From the NCBI GenBank assembly GCA_023392515.1, contig JAEVYX010000126.1, forward strand, positions 1-64,000: a stretch of DNA of 64,000 bases. Direction: 5' to 3'. Below are positions 41,877 through 49,825 of this stretch, in pieces; position 1 is the stretch's first letter; each line of letters starts with the position of its first letter. The stretch is from Bacillota bacterium (GTDB taxonomy: Bacteria > Bacillota > Clostridia > Christensenellales > Aristaeellaceae). Made by a program: the position numbers and the translations under genes. The notes below the pieces were generated by a model. It did not search any database, was not told the origin of the DNA, and saw only the letters and a list, made by a program, of their open reading frames with translations.

Positions 41877-42775
41877 CAGTAGGTCACCTTCTTCTCCAGC
41901 TTGAATTGAATCAACGTCAAAATAAAGATCAGTACAAACAAAATGACGGACTGCGTTGCCGCCATGTAAAAGCGTGAATAGCGAAACGCTTCCAGATAAA
42001 TGTTGTACACAATATTTGTCGTATACTTACCAGGGCCACCTTGGGTTAACAGGTTAATTTGCGCATAGGCCTGAAAAGAATTGATGATGTTGATAACCAG
42101 CAAAAAGAAAAGCGTTGGTGAGATGCACGGGAAAGTCACATGCCAATGCTTTCTGAAAAATCCCGCGCCTTCAATGGACGCTGCCTCGTACAGCGAATGG
42201 TCCACCGACTGCAATGCTGCAATGACAAAAATGAAGTTCAAACCTGTATTCATCCAAATGGTCACAAAGGATACGGAACCCAGCGCATACTTGACACTGC
42301 GCAGCCACTTGATGTCAGTCTGAAGAAGATAGTTGAGAATACCAAAGGTAGGATGCATGATGAAAAGGAAAATTACTGAAATAGCAGCAGATGAAACTGC
42401 CAAAGGCATGGCATAGATGGTTCGGAAAACACCACGGCCAAAGAATTTCTCATTGGCAATGATTCCGGTGACCAATCCGATCAAAATGGAGCCGGCGACA
42501 ACGATCAGCGCAAAATTGAATGTGACGCCCAGAATTTGCTGGAAATCGATTGTCGAAAAAGATTCTATATAATTTTGCAGGCCAACCCGCTCCACAATCA
42601 CACCATTGGCGTTTGTAATAGCGGTGCTTAGGTTGATGGTATTCCCAAAGGGGATGAACACAAACAGCGTTAAGATAATCATCGAGGGAAGGATATATAA
42701 ATAGGGAGCAATGTAAGACCCGATTTTTTTACCCCTTACACTGACTGATTGCTGTGTGGCTAATGCACTTTTCAT
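41876..42775 (-). CDS. Carbohydrate ABC transporter permease (MalF type)
   Basis: The 299-residue protein has six membrane segments. The EAA loop reads LYEAASIEGAGFFRKHWHVTFPCISP and the family start pattern is YIAPYLYILPSMIILTLFVFIP. AAGGAATGGAG precedes the ATG. It lies 68 bp after the binding-protein gene, separated by a perfect hairpin. Confidence 0.95.
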   Translation of the reverse strand: MKSALATQQSVSVRGKKIGSYIAPYLYILPSMIILTLFVFIPFGNTINLSTAITNANGVIVERVGLQNYIESFSTIDFQQILGVTFNFALIVVAGSILIGLVTGIIANEKFFGRGVFRTIYAMPLAVSSAAISVIFLFIMHPTFGILNYLLQTDIKWLRSVKYALGSVSFVTIWMNTGLNFIFVIAALQSVDHSLYEAASIEGAGFFRKHWHVTFPCISPTLFFLLVINIINSFQAYAQINLLTQGGPGKYTTNIVYNIYLEAFRYSRFYMAATQSVILFVLIFILTLIQFKLEKKVTY

Positions 42776-42807
42776 GATGCTCCATTCCTTTTCGCAATGT
42801 AAATAAG

Positions 42808-42831
42808 GGCGCTCCCGTAGGGGAGCGCCCC
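42808..42831 (-). terminator. Hairpin between sugar-binding protein and permease genes
   Basis: GGGCGCTCCC pairs perfectly with GGGAGCGCCC around a short GTA loop, 12 bp after the binding-protein stop. It likely reduces permease expression relative to the binding protein. Confidence 0.8.
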
Positions 42832-42843
42832 TGACATTAGCGC

Positions 42844-44229
42844 TTATTCACCGTAAGCCGTTTTGTTATAGCTCTGAATCGCAGCATTGTCCTTGGTCGC
42901 AATATTCTTCAGCATATCGTCAACAGACTGGGCATCATCAAGATACAGAGCAGCTTCTTCCTGGAAAATCGCGCGGAGTTCGGGCATTACGCCAACGGAT
43001 GCGCCCTGGGTAGCATAGCTCTTGGGGCAGTCATGCAGCTGGTTGATCGCCGTCAGGAAGTTCGGGTTTTTCTTCAGATATTCTTGGAAGCTGGGCTGAT
43101 CATAAGCCGTCATGTTCGCGCAGAAGTAACCGGTATCCATGCTGAACTGCGCAGACACGGGCGCGGAAGTCGCATACTTGATAAAGGTCCACGCATCGGC
43201 AACGCGCTGTTCATTATCCTGCTTGCACAGCCAGAGGTTCGCGCCGCCAATGATGACGCCATACTGTGTTTTTTCCAGCATGCTGGGCAGGTACGCAGTG
43301 CCCAGTTCAAACTTGCCGTCGCTGCCTTTCAACAAAGTCTGCAGCTGAGCGGTAGATTCCAAGGTAATGCAGGTCTGTCCGGCCAGGAAGCCATCCCGGG
43401 CAGCGGCGTTGTCCGCACCAAAGTTGTAAATGATATTGTCGTCGACCATCTGTTTCCAGGTTTCCATGATCGTCTTGCCAGCACCGTTGGTGTCAAACTC
43501 AATTGCATTGGCATGCCCCGTACGGCCATTGTCATTGTTGACATAGTTGGCGCCCATGCCAGCCAGGAAGTTTTCAAAGAACCAACCGTAAATCGGCAGG
43601 CCCATGGCATAACGGGTGGTACGATTGCCTTCTTTAATGGTCAGCTTATCGGCGATTTCAGCAATTTCTTTGAAGGTCGTGGGGGGATTTTCGGGATCCA
43701 GGCCGGCTTCTTTGAAGGCCGTCTTGTTGTAATACATGATGGGTGTGGAGGGGTTGAAGGGGATGCAAACCATCTGGTCGTTATAGGTATAATAATTGCG
43801 CAGCGCCGGCTCGATATTGTCAATCGAGATGTACGGTTCGGCGTCTTTTTCCAGCATTTCCTGGAAGGGGATGGTCCAGCCGGAATTGACAAGGAACGTG
43901 GTTCCCAATTCAAACATCTGGAACATATCAGGGCCGGTTCCCGCGGGCATGGCAGCTTTCAATTTCGTCAATGCGTCGTCATATCCGCCCTGGAAAATTG
44001 CCGTCACCCAAATGTCGCTTTGGGAGGCATTGAAGCCGTCTACCACACGCTGCACAGCTTCGCCGATTGTGCCGCCGAAGCAGTGCCAGAAAATAACTTC
44101 ACGGCGTCCTTCGGGAACGGGGGCGGGGGTGGCTGCATCAGTTGTCTGGGCGACCGCTGGAATGGCAGCGCAGGTCAACAGGAGGCACAGGGCCAGCAAA
44201 CAGGATAGGAACTTGGAAAGGGTTTTCAT
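42844..44229 (-). CDS. Sugar ABC transporter substrate-binding protein (family 1)
   Basis: The 461-residue protein has a signal sequence (MKTLSKFLSCLLALCLLLTCAAIPAVAQ) and the family 1 layout: REVIFWHCFGGTIGEAVQRVVDGFN, GTGPDMFQMF, PFNPSTPIMYYNKTAFKEAGLDP and a late ATSAPVSAQFSMDTGYF. The pattern is close to UgpB-like glycerol-phosphate or oligosaccharide binders. A Cys within the signal (LLTCAA) could be a lipobox. GGAGG precedes the ATG, and a promoter with palindromic operator lies at 44313-44341. Confidence 0.93.
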   Translation of the reverse strand: MKTLSKFLSCLLALCLLLTCAAIPAVAQTTDAATPAPVPEGRREVIFWHCFGGTIGEAVQRVVDGFNASQSDIWVTAIFQGGYDDALTKLKAAMPAGTGPDMFQMFELGTTFLVNSGWTIPFQEMLEKDAEPYISIDNIEPALRNYYTYNDQMVCIPFNPSTPIMYYNKTAFKEAGLDPENPPTTFKEIAEIADKLTIKEGNRTTRYAMGLPIYGWFFENFLAGMGANYVNNDNGRTGHANAIEFDTNGAGKTIMETWKQMVDDNIIYNFGADNAAARDGFLAGQTCITLESTAQLQTLLKGSDGKFELGTAYLPSMLEKTQYGVIIGGANLWLCKQDNEQRVADAWTFIKYATSAPVSAQFSMDTGYFCANMTAYDQPSFQEYLKKNPNFLTAINQLHDCPKSYATQGASVGVMPELRAIFQEEAALYLDDAQSVDDMLKNIATKDNAAIQSYNKTAYGE

Positions 44230-44265
44230 GGGAATCCTCCTTTATAACGGCCTTTAGACCGTTTA

Positions 44266-44341
44266 TTAACATTAATATATTCTGCATATACGCTCGCTCA
44301 TTTCGATGGTTAATATTAACATAAACCAGCGTTGAAATCAA
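44266..44341 (-). promoter_or_regulatory. Promoter and paired operators of the sugar ABC operon
   Basis: On the minus strand TTGATT (44341-44336), 17 bp and TAATAT (44318-44313). The -10 box lies inside the 12-bp perfect palindrome GTTAATATTAAC (44309-44320). A related imperfect copy, TTAACATTAAT (44267-44277), lies 43 bp nearer the gene, and an AACGG/CCGTT inverted repeat overlaps the leader near 44247-44263. The regulator is not in the window. Confidence 0.6.
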
Positions 44342-44565
44342 CAGCTTTGTTATACTTTAAACATATGTTTTTTTCTTGCCGCGGGGCGACTGATGTTTTG
44401 AAAAGAAAGGTTTGATTTCACCTTACGGAAGTGCGCTACATTTGGGATTATTACTTTTCGCATTAACCCGAAACACAGGTGGTTTACTATGTCGGGGAAG
44501 TAGTGGATACCGCCGTCAAGCAACACCTGGCCGAAGAGCCAAATAGTCTTCCGGTATTACGAAAA
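44342..44565. other. Non-coding stretch with a possible gene remnant
   Basis: No intact gene is seen between the sugar operon promoter and the terminator at 44566. On the plus strand an open frame from about 44470 to 44610 reads like coding sequence (VVYYVGEVVDTAVKQHLAEE) but has no start signal and no recognised family. It may be a decayed fragment. Confidence 0.3.
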
Positions 44566-44595
44566 CAGAGAGTGCCGCATTATACGGCACCCTCT
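44566..44595 (-). terminator. Hairpin after the secreted helical protein gene
   Basis: CAGAG-GTGCCG pairs with CGGCAC-CTCTG with one mismatch. TTTT follows on the minus strand, about 75 bp after the stop at 44671. Confidence 0.65.
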
Positions 44596-44670
44596 GTGCA
44601 TGTAGCTTTCTGATAAAGTATGAATCCCAGTCTGCCTGTGAAGTACCATTCCTTTAGCCTGCTGCTATTA

Positions 44671-45444
44671 TTACTTCCGGGCGCCCTTGCCGCCCTGCAT
44701 CGGGTTGGAATTATCGTTTTTGTTAAATCCTTGTCCGTTAGGATTTGCATCTATACCGAAACTGCCAAACATGCCGCCTTTGCCTACGCCTGTGATGCCT
44801 GCGTCGCGCAGCGAGCTAGTAAACTTTTGGCGCGCCTGCTGCATTGTGCTGATGGCAGTTTTGATGATTGAGTTGGTGCTTGCGTTCTGGGCCACCTTGG
44901 TCCACAGGTCGCTTTGGCCTTGCGCACTCAGCGCGTCAGCTTGTGCCTGGGTCAATTGGCCTGCATCTGCCAGTGCCTGCATGGCCGCCTTGCGTTCGTC
45001 GCCGGTCTTGGTATTTGCCTCATAAAAGGCCTTGTACTGTTCGGCGCTCCATGCGGCCTGGTCGAGATCGGACAGGGATTTCTGGGCGGCGCGCAGTGCG
45101 GTGTATGCATCCACATCAGCCTGGGCTACGATGCTGGCAGCCATCAGGTCGGACAGTACCGCGTCTTCGACCTGCTCATATAGCGCGAGTGCGCTTTCAT
45201 ATGCAGTCTTTTGTTCATCGGTGAGCGAGCTGGTATCGACGTTATAGTCGCCGATCATGCGGCCGCTGCTGCCGCGGCTAAGGGATTGTACGTGAACCGT
45301 CGCACTTGTCGTGGTGTCCGCCGTTGTTGCCAGCGCCTGGGGCGAGGTCTCTGCCAGCGATGTAAACGGAATCGATATGGCCAGCACTAGTCCAAGCAGC
45401 ACGGGGACTCGCTTCATTTTTTGATTGTTATTCTCGTTAACCAT
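44671..45444 (-). CDS. Secreted helical protein of unknown function
   Basis: The 257-residue protein has a signal sequence (VPVLLGLVLAISIPFTSLAE). A Ser/Thr-rich stretch follows, then a long Ala-rich helical region containing SLTDEQKTAYESALALYEQVEDAVL and repeated short helices (DERKAAMQALADAGQLTQAQADAL). The tail is rich in Gly, Asn and Lys (GGMFGSFG, NPNGQGFNKND). I do not recognise a family; the helical core resembles small surface or metal-stress proteins in style only. GAAGGAG precedes the ATG. It is transcribed alone between hairpins. Confidence 0.7.
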   Translation of the reverse strand: MVNENNNQKMKRVPVLLGLVLAISIPFTSLAETSPQALATTADTTTSATVHVQSLSRGSSGRMIGDYNVDTSSLTDEQKTAYESALALYEQVEDAVLSDLMAASIVAQADVDAYTALRAAQKSLSDLDQAAWSAEQYKAFYEANTKTGDERKAAMQALADAGQLTQAQADALSAQGQSDLWTKVAQNASTNSIIKTAISTMQQARQKFTSSLRDAGITGVGKGGMFGSFGIDANPNGQGFNKNDNSNPMQGGKGARK

Positions 45445-45550
45445 ACTTTTGTCTCCTTCTATTATGATTATCCGACTCTTTCAGTGGACACATTCAGTAT
45501 AACGCCGCATTGTGACAGGCTTATGATAGCCTCTGGCATGTTGTGTGAAT

Positions 45551-45572
45551 GCGCCGTGAAAGCAGGCGGCGC
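45551..45572. terminator. GCGCCG/CGGCGC hairpin
   Basis: A 6-bp GC stem with a 10-nt loop lies in the 278-bp gap between the secreted protein and the oxidoreductase gene. There is no T-run; its role is unclear. Confidence 0.35.
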
Positions 45573-45626
45573 TTAACCCGAAGTGCGGATACCGCTTGTT
45601 TTCTATAAGGGCATTTCAAAATAGAA

Positions 45627-45652
45627 GCGGGCCATCTATAAAGACAGCCCGC
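45627..45652 (-). terminator. Terminator after the aldarate cluster
   Basis: GCGGGC (45627-45632) and GCCCGC (45647-45652) pair. T-rich sequence follows on both strands. It lies 70 bp after the last gene of the aldarate cluster. Confidence 0.65.
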
Positions 45653-45722
45653 ATTTCTTTTCACTTTATTTCTTGAGCCTGGTTTCTACGCATCGTCTTG
45701 TGTGGAAGCGATTTCTATTCTT

Positions 45723-46961
45723 TTACTCCTTGCCTTCCAAAGAAGTTGATTGCATATATTCATCCATGGCTTGAGCAACGAGCTTGGAATAGCGAACCGC
45801 TTCCACAACCGTTTTGGCTCCCAGAACCACATCCCCCGAAGCAAACACACCCTTCCTTGTTGTCGCTCCCTGCTCGTCTACCATCAATAGCCCGGTCGAG
45901 TTTACCTCAAGGCCTTTGGTGGTGGAGACAATTCTGTCTCGTGGGCCCTGACCAACGGAAATGATGGTTGAGTTTGCAGGATACAGCTTTTCCGTACCGG
46001 AAAGACAAGTCAGCTTTCCGTTCTCGCTAGTTACGGTGTCCGCAAGAATCGGGCCCTGAGGCGTTATGCGCACAGGAATTTTCCCGCACTCAATCTGTAC
46101 ACCGTCTGCAAGCGCATAATCCATCTCCAGCCTTGAGGCGCTGATATTCTCATGCCTTGCGTAGCATGTCACATATCGAGCCCCCTGACGGATGGCAGTT
46201 CGTGCAACATCCATTGCGGAATTGCCTGCGCCAATGACAGCCACCCTGTCACCGAGGCTGTAACTTTCAGGATGGCACAGGTAGTTGATGGCATAATGCA
46301 CATTCCCCAGCGATTCGCCGGGAATCCCCAGGCTTCTGGGCCGCCATACCCCCGTGCCGACAAATACCGCCGTATATCCGTCCCGAAACAGGTCATCCAA
46401 ACTGATGGTCAAGCCTATTGCCGTATTCATCCGAATCAGAATGCCCATCTTGCCCAAAAGCTCACAATACCTGTCCAAAATGCTTCTAGGCAGGCGGAAG
46501 GCGGGAATGCCGTAGCGCATGACACCCCCGATTTGATCCTTTGAGTCAAACAGCGTTACGCCATAACCGCGCCTTGCCAATTCCACCGCAATGGTGATCC
46601 CGGCCGGACCCGCGCCAATAATGGCTGCTTGCGTGTTTTTGCGTTCAAGGGCAGGGGAAGGGCGCAACTTATCCAAATAGTGTTCGGAAATATAATTTTC
46701 AATGCTGGAAACCTGAACAGGCGCTCCTTTTCTGCCCAAAATGCAATGCCCCTCGCATTGTTTTTCATGATCGCATACAAGGGAGCAAACAATGGAAAGT
46801 GGATTGTTTTCAAACAGCATTTTCCCAGCCTGATCAATTTGCCCATTTAGGAAAAGCTGGATCATTTCCGGAATAGATGTATTGACAGGACAACCTTTCC
46901 TGCACTGAGGGTTTCTACAGTTCAGACAGCGGCGCGCTTCATTGACGACGTGAAAAGCCAT
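45723..46961 (-). CDS. GltD-like NAD(P)-dependent flavin/Fe-S oxidoreductase
   Basis: The 412-residue protein has an N-terminal Cys-rich Fe-S part (RRCLNCRNPQCRKGCPVNTSIP, then CSLVCDHEKQCEGHCILG), an FAD motif (AAIIGAGPAGITIAVELARRGYGVTLFD) and an NAD(P) motif (VAVIGAGNSAMDVARTAIR). The closing FASGDVVLGAKTVVEAV is the second FAD contact. It matches the glutamate synthase small subunit and its relatives, which feed electrons to a partner. No large subunit is present, so it is a stand-alone member. Its place at the end of the aldarate cluster suggests a redox-balancing role. Confidence 0.9.
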   Translation of the reverse strand: MAFHVVNEARRCLNCRNPQCRKGCPVNTSIPEMIQLFLNGQIDQAGKMLFENNPLSIVCSLVCDHEKQCEGHCILGRKGAPVQVSSIENYISEHYLDKLRPSPALERKNTQAAIIGAGPAGITIAVELARRGYGVTLFDSKDQIGGVMRYGIPAFRLPRSILDRYCELLGKMGILIRMNTAIGLTISLDDLFRDGYTAVFVGTGVWRPRSLGIPGESLGNVHYAINYLCHPESYSLGDRVAVIGAGNSAMDVARTAIRQGARYVTCYARHENISASRLEMDYALADGVQIECGKIPVRITPQGPILADTVTSENGKLTCLSGTEKLYPANSTIISVGQGPRDRIVSTTKGLEVNSTGLLMVDEQGATTRKGVFASGDVVLGAKTVVEAVRYSKLVAQAMDEYMQSTSLEGKE

Positions 46962-47022
46962 CCGTCTCTCCCCTCTCCCGAAGCATTTCCTTCATTCCAT
47001 TCAACCGGATTCCCTAAAAAGA

Positions 47023-48534
47023 TTAAGTGATGGGGGCGGGGTTAAAGATACAAAAGTCATTATGCAGACGATATTTTTCGGCAAATGTCTTTTTTTCTCC
47101 GCTGGCAACCCGAATGATTTCATGAAACATCTGAAGGCCTATTTCCTGCACCGTAGCTTCACCCGTAGCTACCGGGCCTGCATTCACGTCAATCAAATCG
47201 GGCCATTGCTCTTTCAGCTCATTGCGGGTGCATACCTTGACTACAGGAATTGCCGCAAGCCCATAGGGCGTGCCCCTTCCTGTGGTAAAAACCTGCAAGC
47301 CAATACCGCTTGCCAGCTGGCAGCTACCGCAGACAAAATCACTGGCCGGGGTGGCAGCATAAATCAGCCCGCGTTTTGTGGGCCGCTCAGCAGGGGAAAG
47401 CACTTCTACAATGGGTGAACTTCCGGATTTGGTAATGGATCCCATTGCTTTTTCCACGATATTAGACAACCCGCCTTTTTTGTTTCCAGGTGTCGGGTTT
47501 GCGCTCCTGTCCACCTTGCCGGCATCAAGATAGTTGTCATACCATTGCATTTCAGCGACAAGCTTTTGGCCCACCTGCTCACTCATGCAGCGCTGGGCCA
47601 GCAGATGCACCCCATCCCGGACTTCCGTCACTTCAGAAAACAGCACCGTGGCCCCCGCTTCCACCAGGAGGTCTGCCGCATGGCCGACAGAGGGATTTGC
47701 AGATATGCCTGAAAAAGCATCGGAGCCTCCGCATTGCAGGCCAACCGCCAGATGGGACAACGGCAGTTCTTGGCGCCTGCGCTGATTCAGCTTTTCCAGC
47801 TTCTTTTCCGCCATGCTCATTAAGCCCTCTATCATGGCTTCAACCCCATGCAATTCTTGCAGGATAAGTACATTATCCTTGTTGTTGTCTTCAGGTTCCA
47901 GAAGCATTTCCGGCGTCAGCTTTTCGCAGCCAAGAGCAATGCACATCACCTGCCCGCCGAAATTCGGATGCTTGATTAAATTGCGCAGCGCTCGAATGGG
48001 GATAACAGCTTCCGGCGCGTTGATGGCCACGCCGCAGCCATAGGCATGGTTTATAAGTACAATATCATCCACATGGGGAAAGCGTGGAAGCAGTTCCCGT
48101 TTCATGCGTTCCAACGCAACATTCACAACACCAGCTACGCATTGTACCGTTGTGTGGAGAGCCAGTATGTTCCGGGTGCCTGCATATCCGCCGTTAGGGT
48201 CAGGATATCCCCAAAACGCACGTGTCGGTGCCTTGGGAAGTGTGCTTGCGATGTTTGTGGCAAAGGTCATTTTTTCAAGCACGGGGGGATCCGGCAAGCG
48301 CATCATGCTTTCATGCACCCACTCGCCCGCGCCTATGGGCTGCAATGCATATCCCAGCGTAACACCATACCGGACGATCTGCCCATCGACAGGGATGCCG
48401 GTCAATGCCACCTTATGCCCCTGGGGTATTTCCTGACGGGAAATAACCCCCGAGGCCACTTCTTCTCCTTGCTTGATTTCACGCAATGCCACAGCAACGT
48501 TATCTGATTCGTGGAGCTTAATGCAAATATTCAT
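47023..48534 (-). CDS. garD: Galactarate dehydratase (UxaA/GarD family)
   Basis: The protein, about 503 residues, has an N-terminal SAF domain (about residues 1-75; NVAVALREIKQGEEV) and the large C-terminal UxaA/GarD part: GYPDPNGGYAGTRNILAL, NHAYGCGVAI, GLQCGGSDAFSGISANPSVG, and FTTGRGTPYGLAAIPVVKVCTRN. It removes water from galactarate to give 5-keto-4-deoxyglucarate; altronate dehydratase is the main alternative. The SAF and C-terminal parts are fused, as in GarD. AAAGGA precedes the ATG at 48534. Confidence 0.88.
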   Translation of the reverse strand: MNICIKLHESDNVAVALREIKQGEEVASGVISRQEIPQGHKVALTGIPVDGQIVRYGVTLGYALQPIGAGEWVHESMMRLPDPPVLEKMTFATNIASTLPKAPTRAFWGYPDPNGGYAGTRNILALHTTVQCVAGVVNVALERMKRELLPRFPHVDDIVLINHAYGCGVAINAPEAVIPIRALRNLIKHPNFGGQVMCIALGCEKLTPEMLLEPEDNNKDNVLILQELHGVEAMIEGLMSMAEKKLEKLNQRRRQELPLSHLAVGLQCGGSDAFSGISANPSVGHAADLLVEAGATVLFSEVTEVRDGVHLLAQRCMSEQVGQKLVAEMQWYDNYLDAGKVDRSANPTPGNKKGGLSNIVEKAMGSITKSGSSPIVEVLSPAERPTKRGLIYAATPASDFVCGSCQLASGIGLQVFTTGRGTPYGLAAIPVVKVCTRNELKEQWPDLIDVNAGPVATGEATVQEIGLQMFHEIIRVASGEKKTFAEKYRLHNDFCIFNPAPIT

Positions 48535-48636
48535 ATTGGAATCATCCTTTGTGGATTTATTTGGAAAAATTGGGTCATATGCTTCTGCTGAATAGTTGGT
48601 TTTCCTGTACAATCACATTTATAATGAAGTTTCTTT

Positions 48637-49797
48637 TCATTTTACATTTGCCCGTTCTGCCATCTGCATGCCGATTTTCAGCATGCGAAATGTGCGGTCT
48701 GCGGCATTTTCGTATAACTCTTTTGCGTTTTGAATGGCATTCTCAAGGGTCATGATGCCGTTGACTGTCGTCATAATGCTGCTGTCGGCCAATTCATACA
48801 ATGCTTCCGCGCCCGGGCACATTCCCCCTGCAATGGCAATGACGGGAACCCCCTTCGCGCTTGCCTGCTTTGCCACACCGGATATCACTTTGCCGTAGGC
48901 AACGGACTGATGATCAATGCGCCCCTCTCCCGTGATAACAAGGGCTGCATCGCACAGAAGGGAGTCAAAATGAATCAGTTCCAATACCGCTTCAATTCCT
49001 GGCCTCATCTGCGCCAGCAGAACGCCGCCCAGCGCTGCCCCCACACCGCCCGCGGCGCCGGAACCCGGGAATCCGGCAATATCCCTGTGAATGACTTTCT
49101 CTACTACGGTCGAGTAATGGCTCATGCCCTCTTCCAGAATCCCATACAGTTCAGGCGTTACTCCTTTTTGGGGGCCGTATACGGCAGTAGCGCCATGAAT
49201 TCCCAGAAGCGGGTTTTTCACATCACAGATAACCGTGATTTTGACGTGCTTCAGCTTAGAATTCAAGCCGGAAAAATCAGCCGTTTCCACGCAACCCAAA
49301 TCACGGCCGCACCCATATAACTGCTTTCCGTCGGCATCGAAAAATTTGGCACCAAGCGCGGAGAGAAGGCCCATACCGCCATCATTGGTGGCGCTGCCGC
49401 CAATGCCAATAATGATATGCTGGACGCCTTGATCCAAAACGCAGGCAATCATTTCGCCGGTGCCCTTGGAGGTGGCTGCCAGCGGATCAAGTTTGCCTTC
49501 CATCAGCGGCAGCCCTGAGGCCTGTGCCATTTCCAATATGGCAGTAGCCCCATTGTCCGTCAATCCGTATCTTGCATGCACAGCATTGCCTGCCGGCCCT
49601 GTCACGGTGACCGACTTTATATCACCCTGTGCTGCGCCCACCAATGCATCGACGGTACCTTCCCCGCCGTCAGCCACAGGGACCATAACGGTTTGTGCTT
49701 TCGGAAAGTAATGCTTGGCAGTCCTCTCAAGGATGTTTGTCATTTCCAGTGCGGTTAAGGATCCTTTGAACGAATCCGGTGCAAAAATGAATTTCAT
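48637..49797 (-). CDS. Glycerate 2-kinase (GarK/GlxK family)
   Basis: The protein, about 386 residues, shows the family signatures FAPDSFKGSLTALE, PVADGGEGTVDAL, IIGIGGSATNDGGMGLLSALGA, VICDVKNPLLG, PGSGAAGGVGAALG and ITGEGRIDHQS. It phosphorylates glycerate, the product of tartronate semialdehyde reduction, to 2-phosphoglycerate. The start at 49797 follows the regulator stop by 28 bp; its site (GCAGGG) is modest. It sits between the regulator and garD in the same operon. Confidence 0.93.
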   Translation of the reverse strand: MKFIFAPDSFKGSLTALEMTNILERTAKHYFPKAQTVMVPVADGGEGTVDALVGAAQGDIKSVTVTGPAGNAVHARYGLTDNGATAILEMAQASGLPLMEGKLDPLAATSKGTGEMIACVLDQGVQHIIIGIGGSATNDGGMGLLSALGAKFFDADGKQLYGCGRDLGCVETADFSGLNSKLKHVKITVICDVKNPLLGIHGATAVYGPQKGVTPELYGILEEGMSHYSTVVEKVIHRDIAGFPGSGAAGGVGAALGGVLLAQMRPGIEAVLELIHFDSLLCDAALVITGEGRIDHQSVAYGKVISGVAKQASAKGVPVIAIAGGMCPGAEALYELADSSIMTTVNGIMTLENAIQNAKELYENAADRTFRMLKIGMQMAERANVK

Positions 49798-49825
49798 TGA
49801 AGACAGCCCTGCTTTCAGATTTGAA

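Noticed and set aside
43033..44208. 391-residue plus-strand frame opposite the sugar-binding protein gene
   Set aside because: It is a shadow of a well-supported coding sequence; the minus-strand frame has a signal peptide, ribosome site and family motifs.
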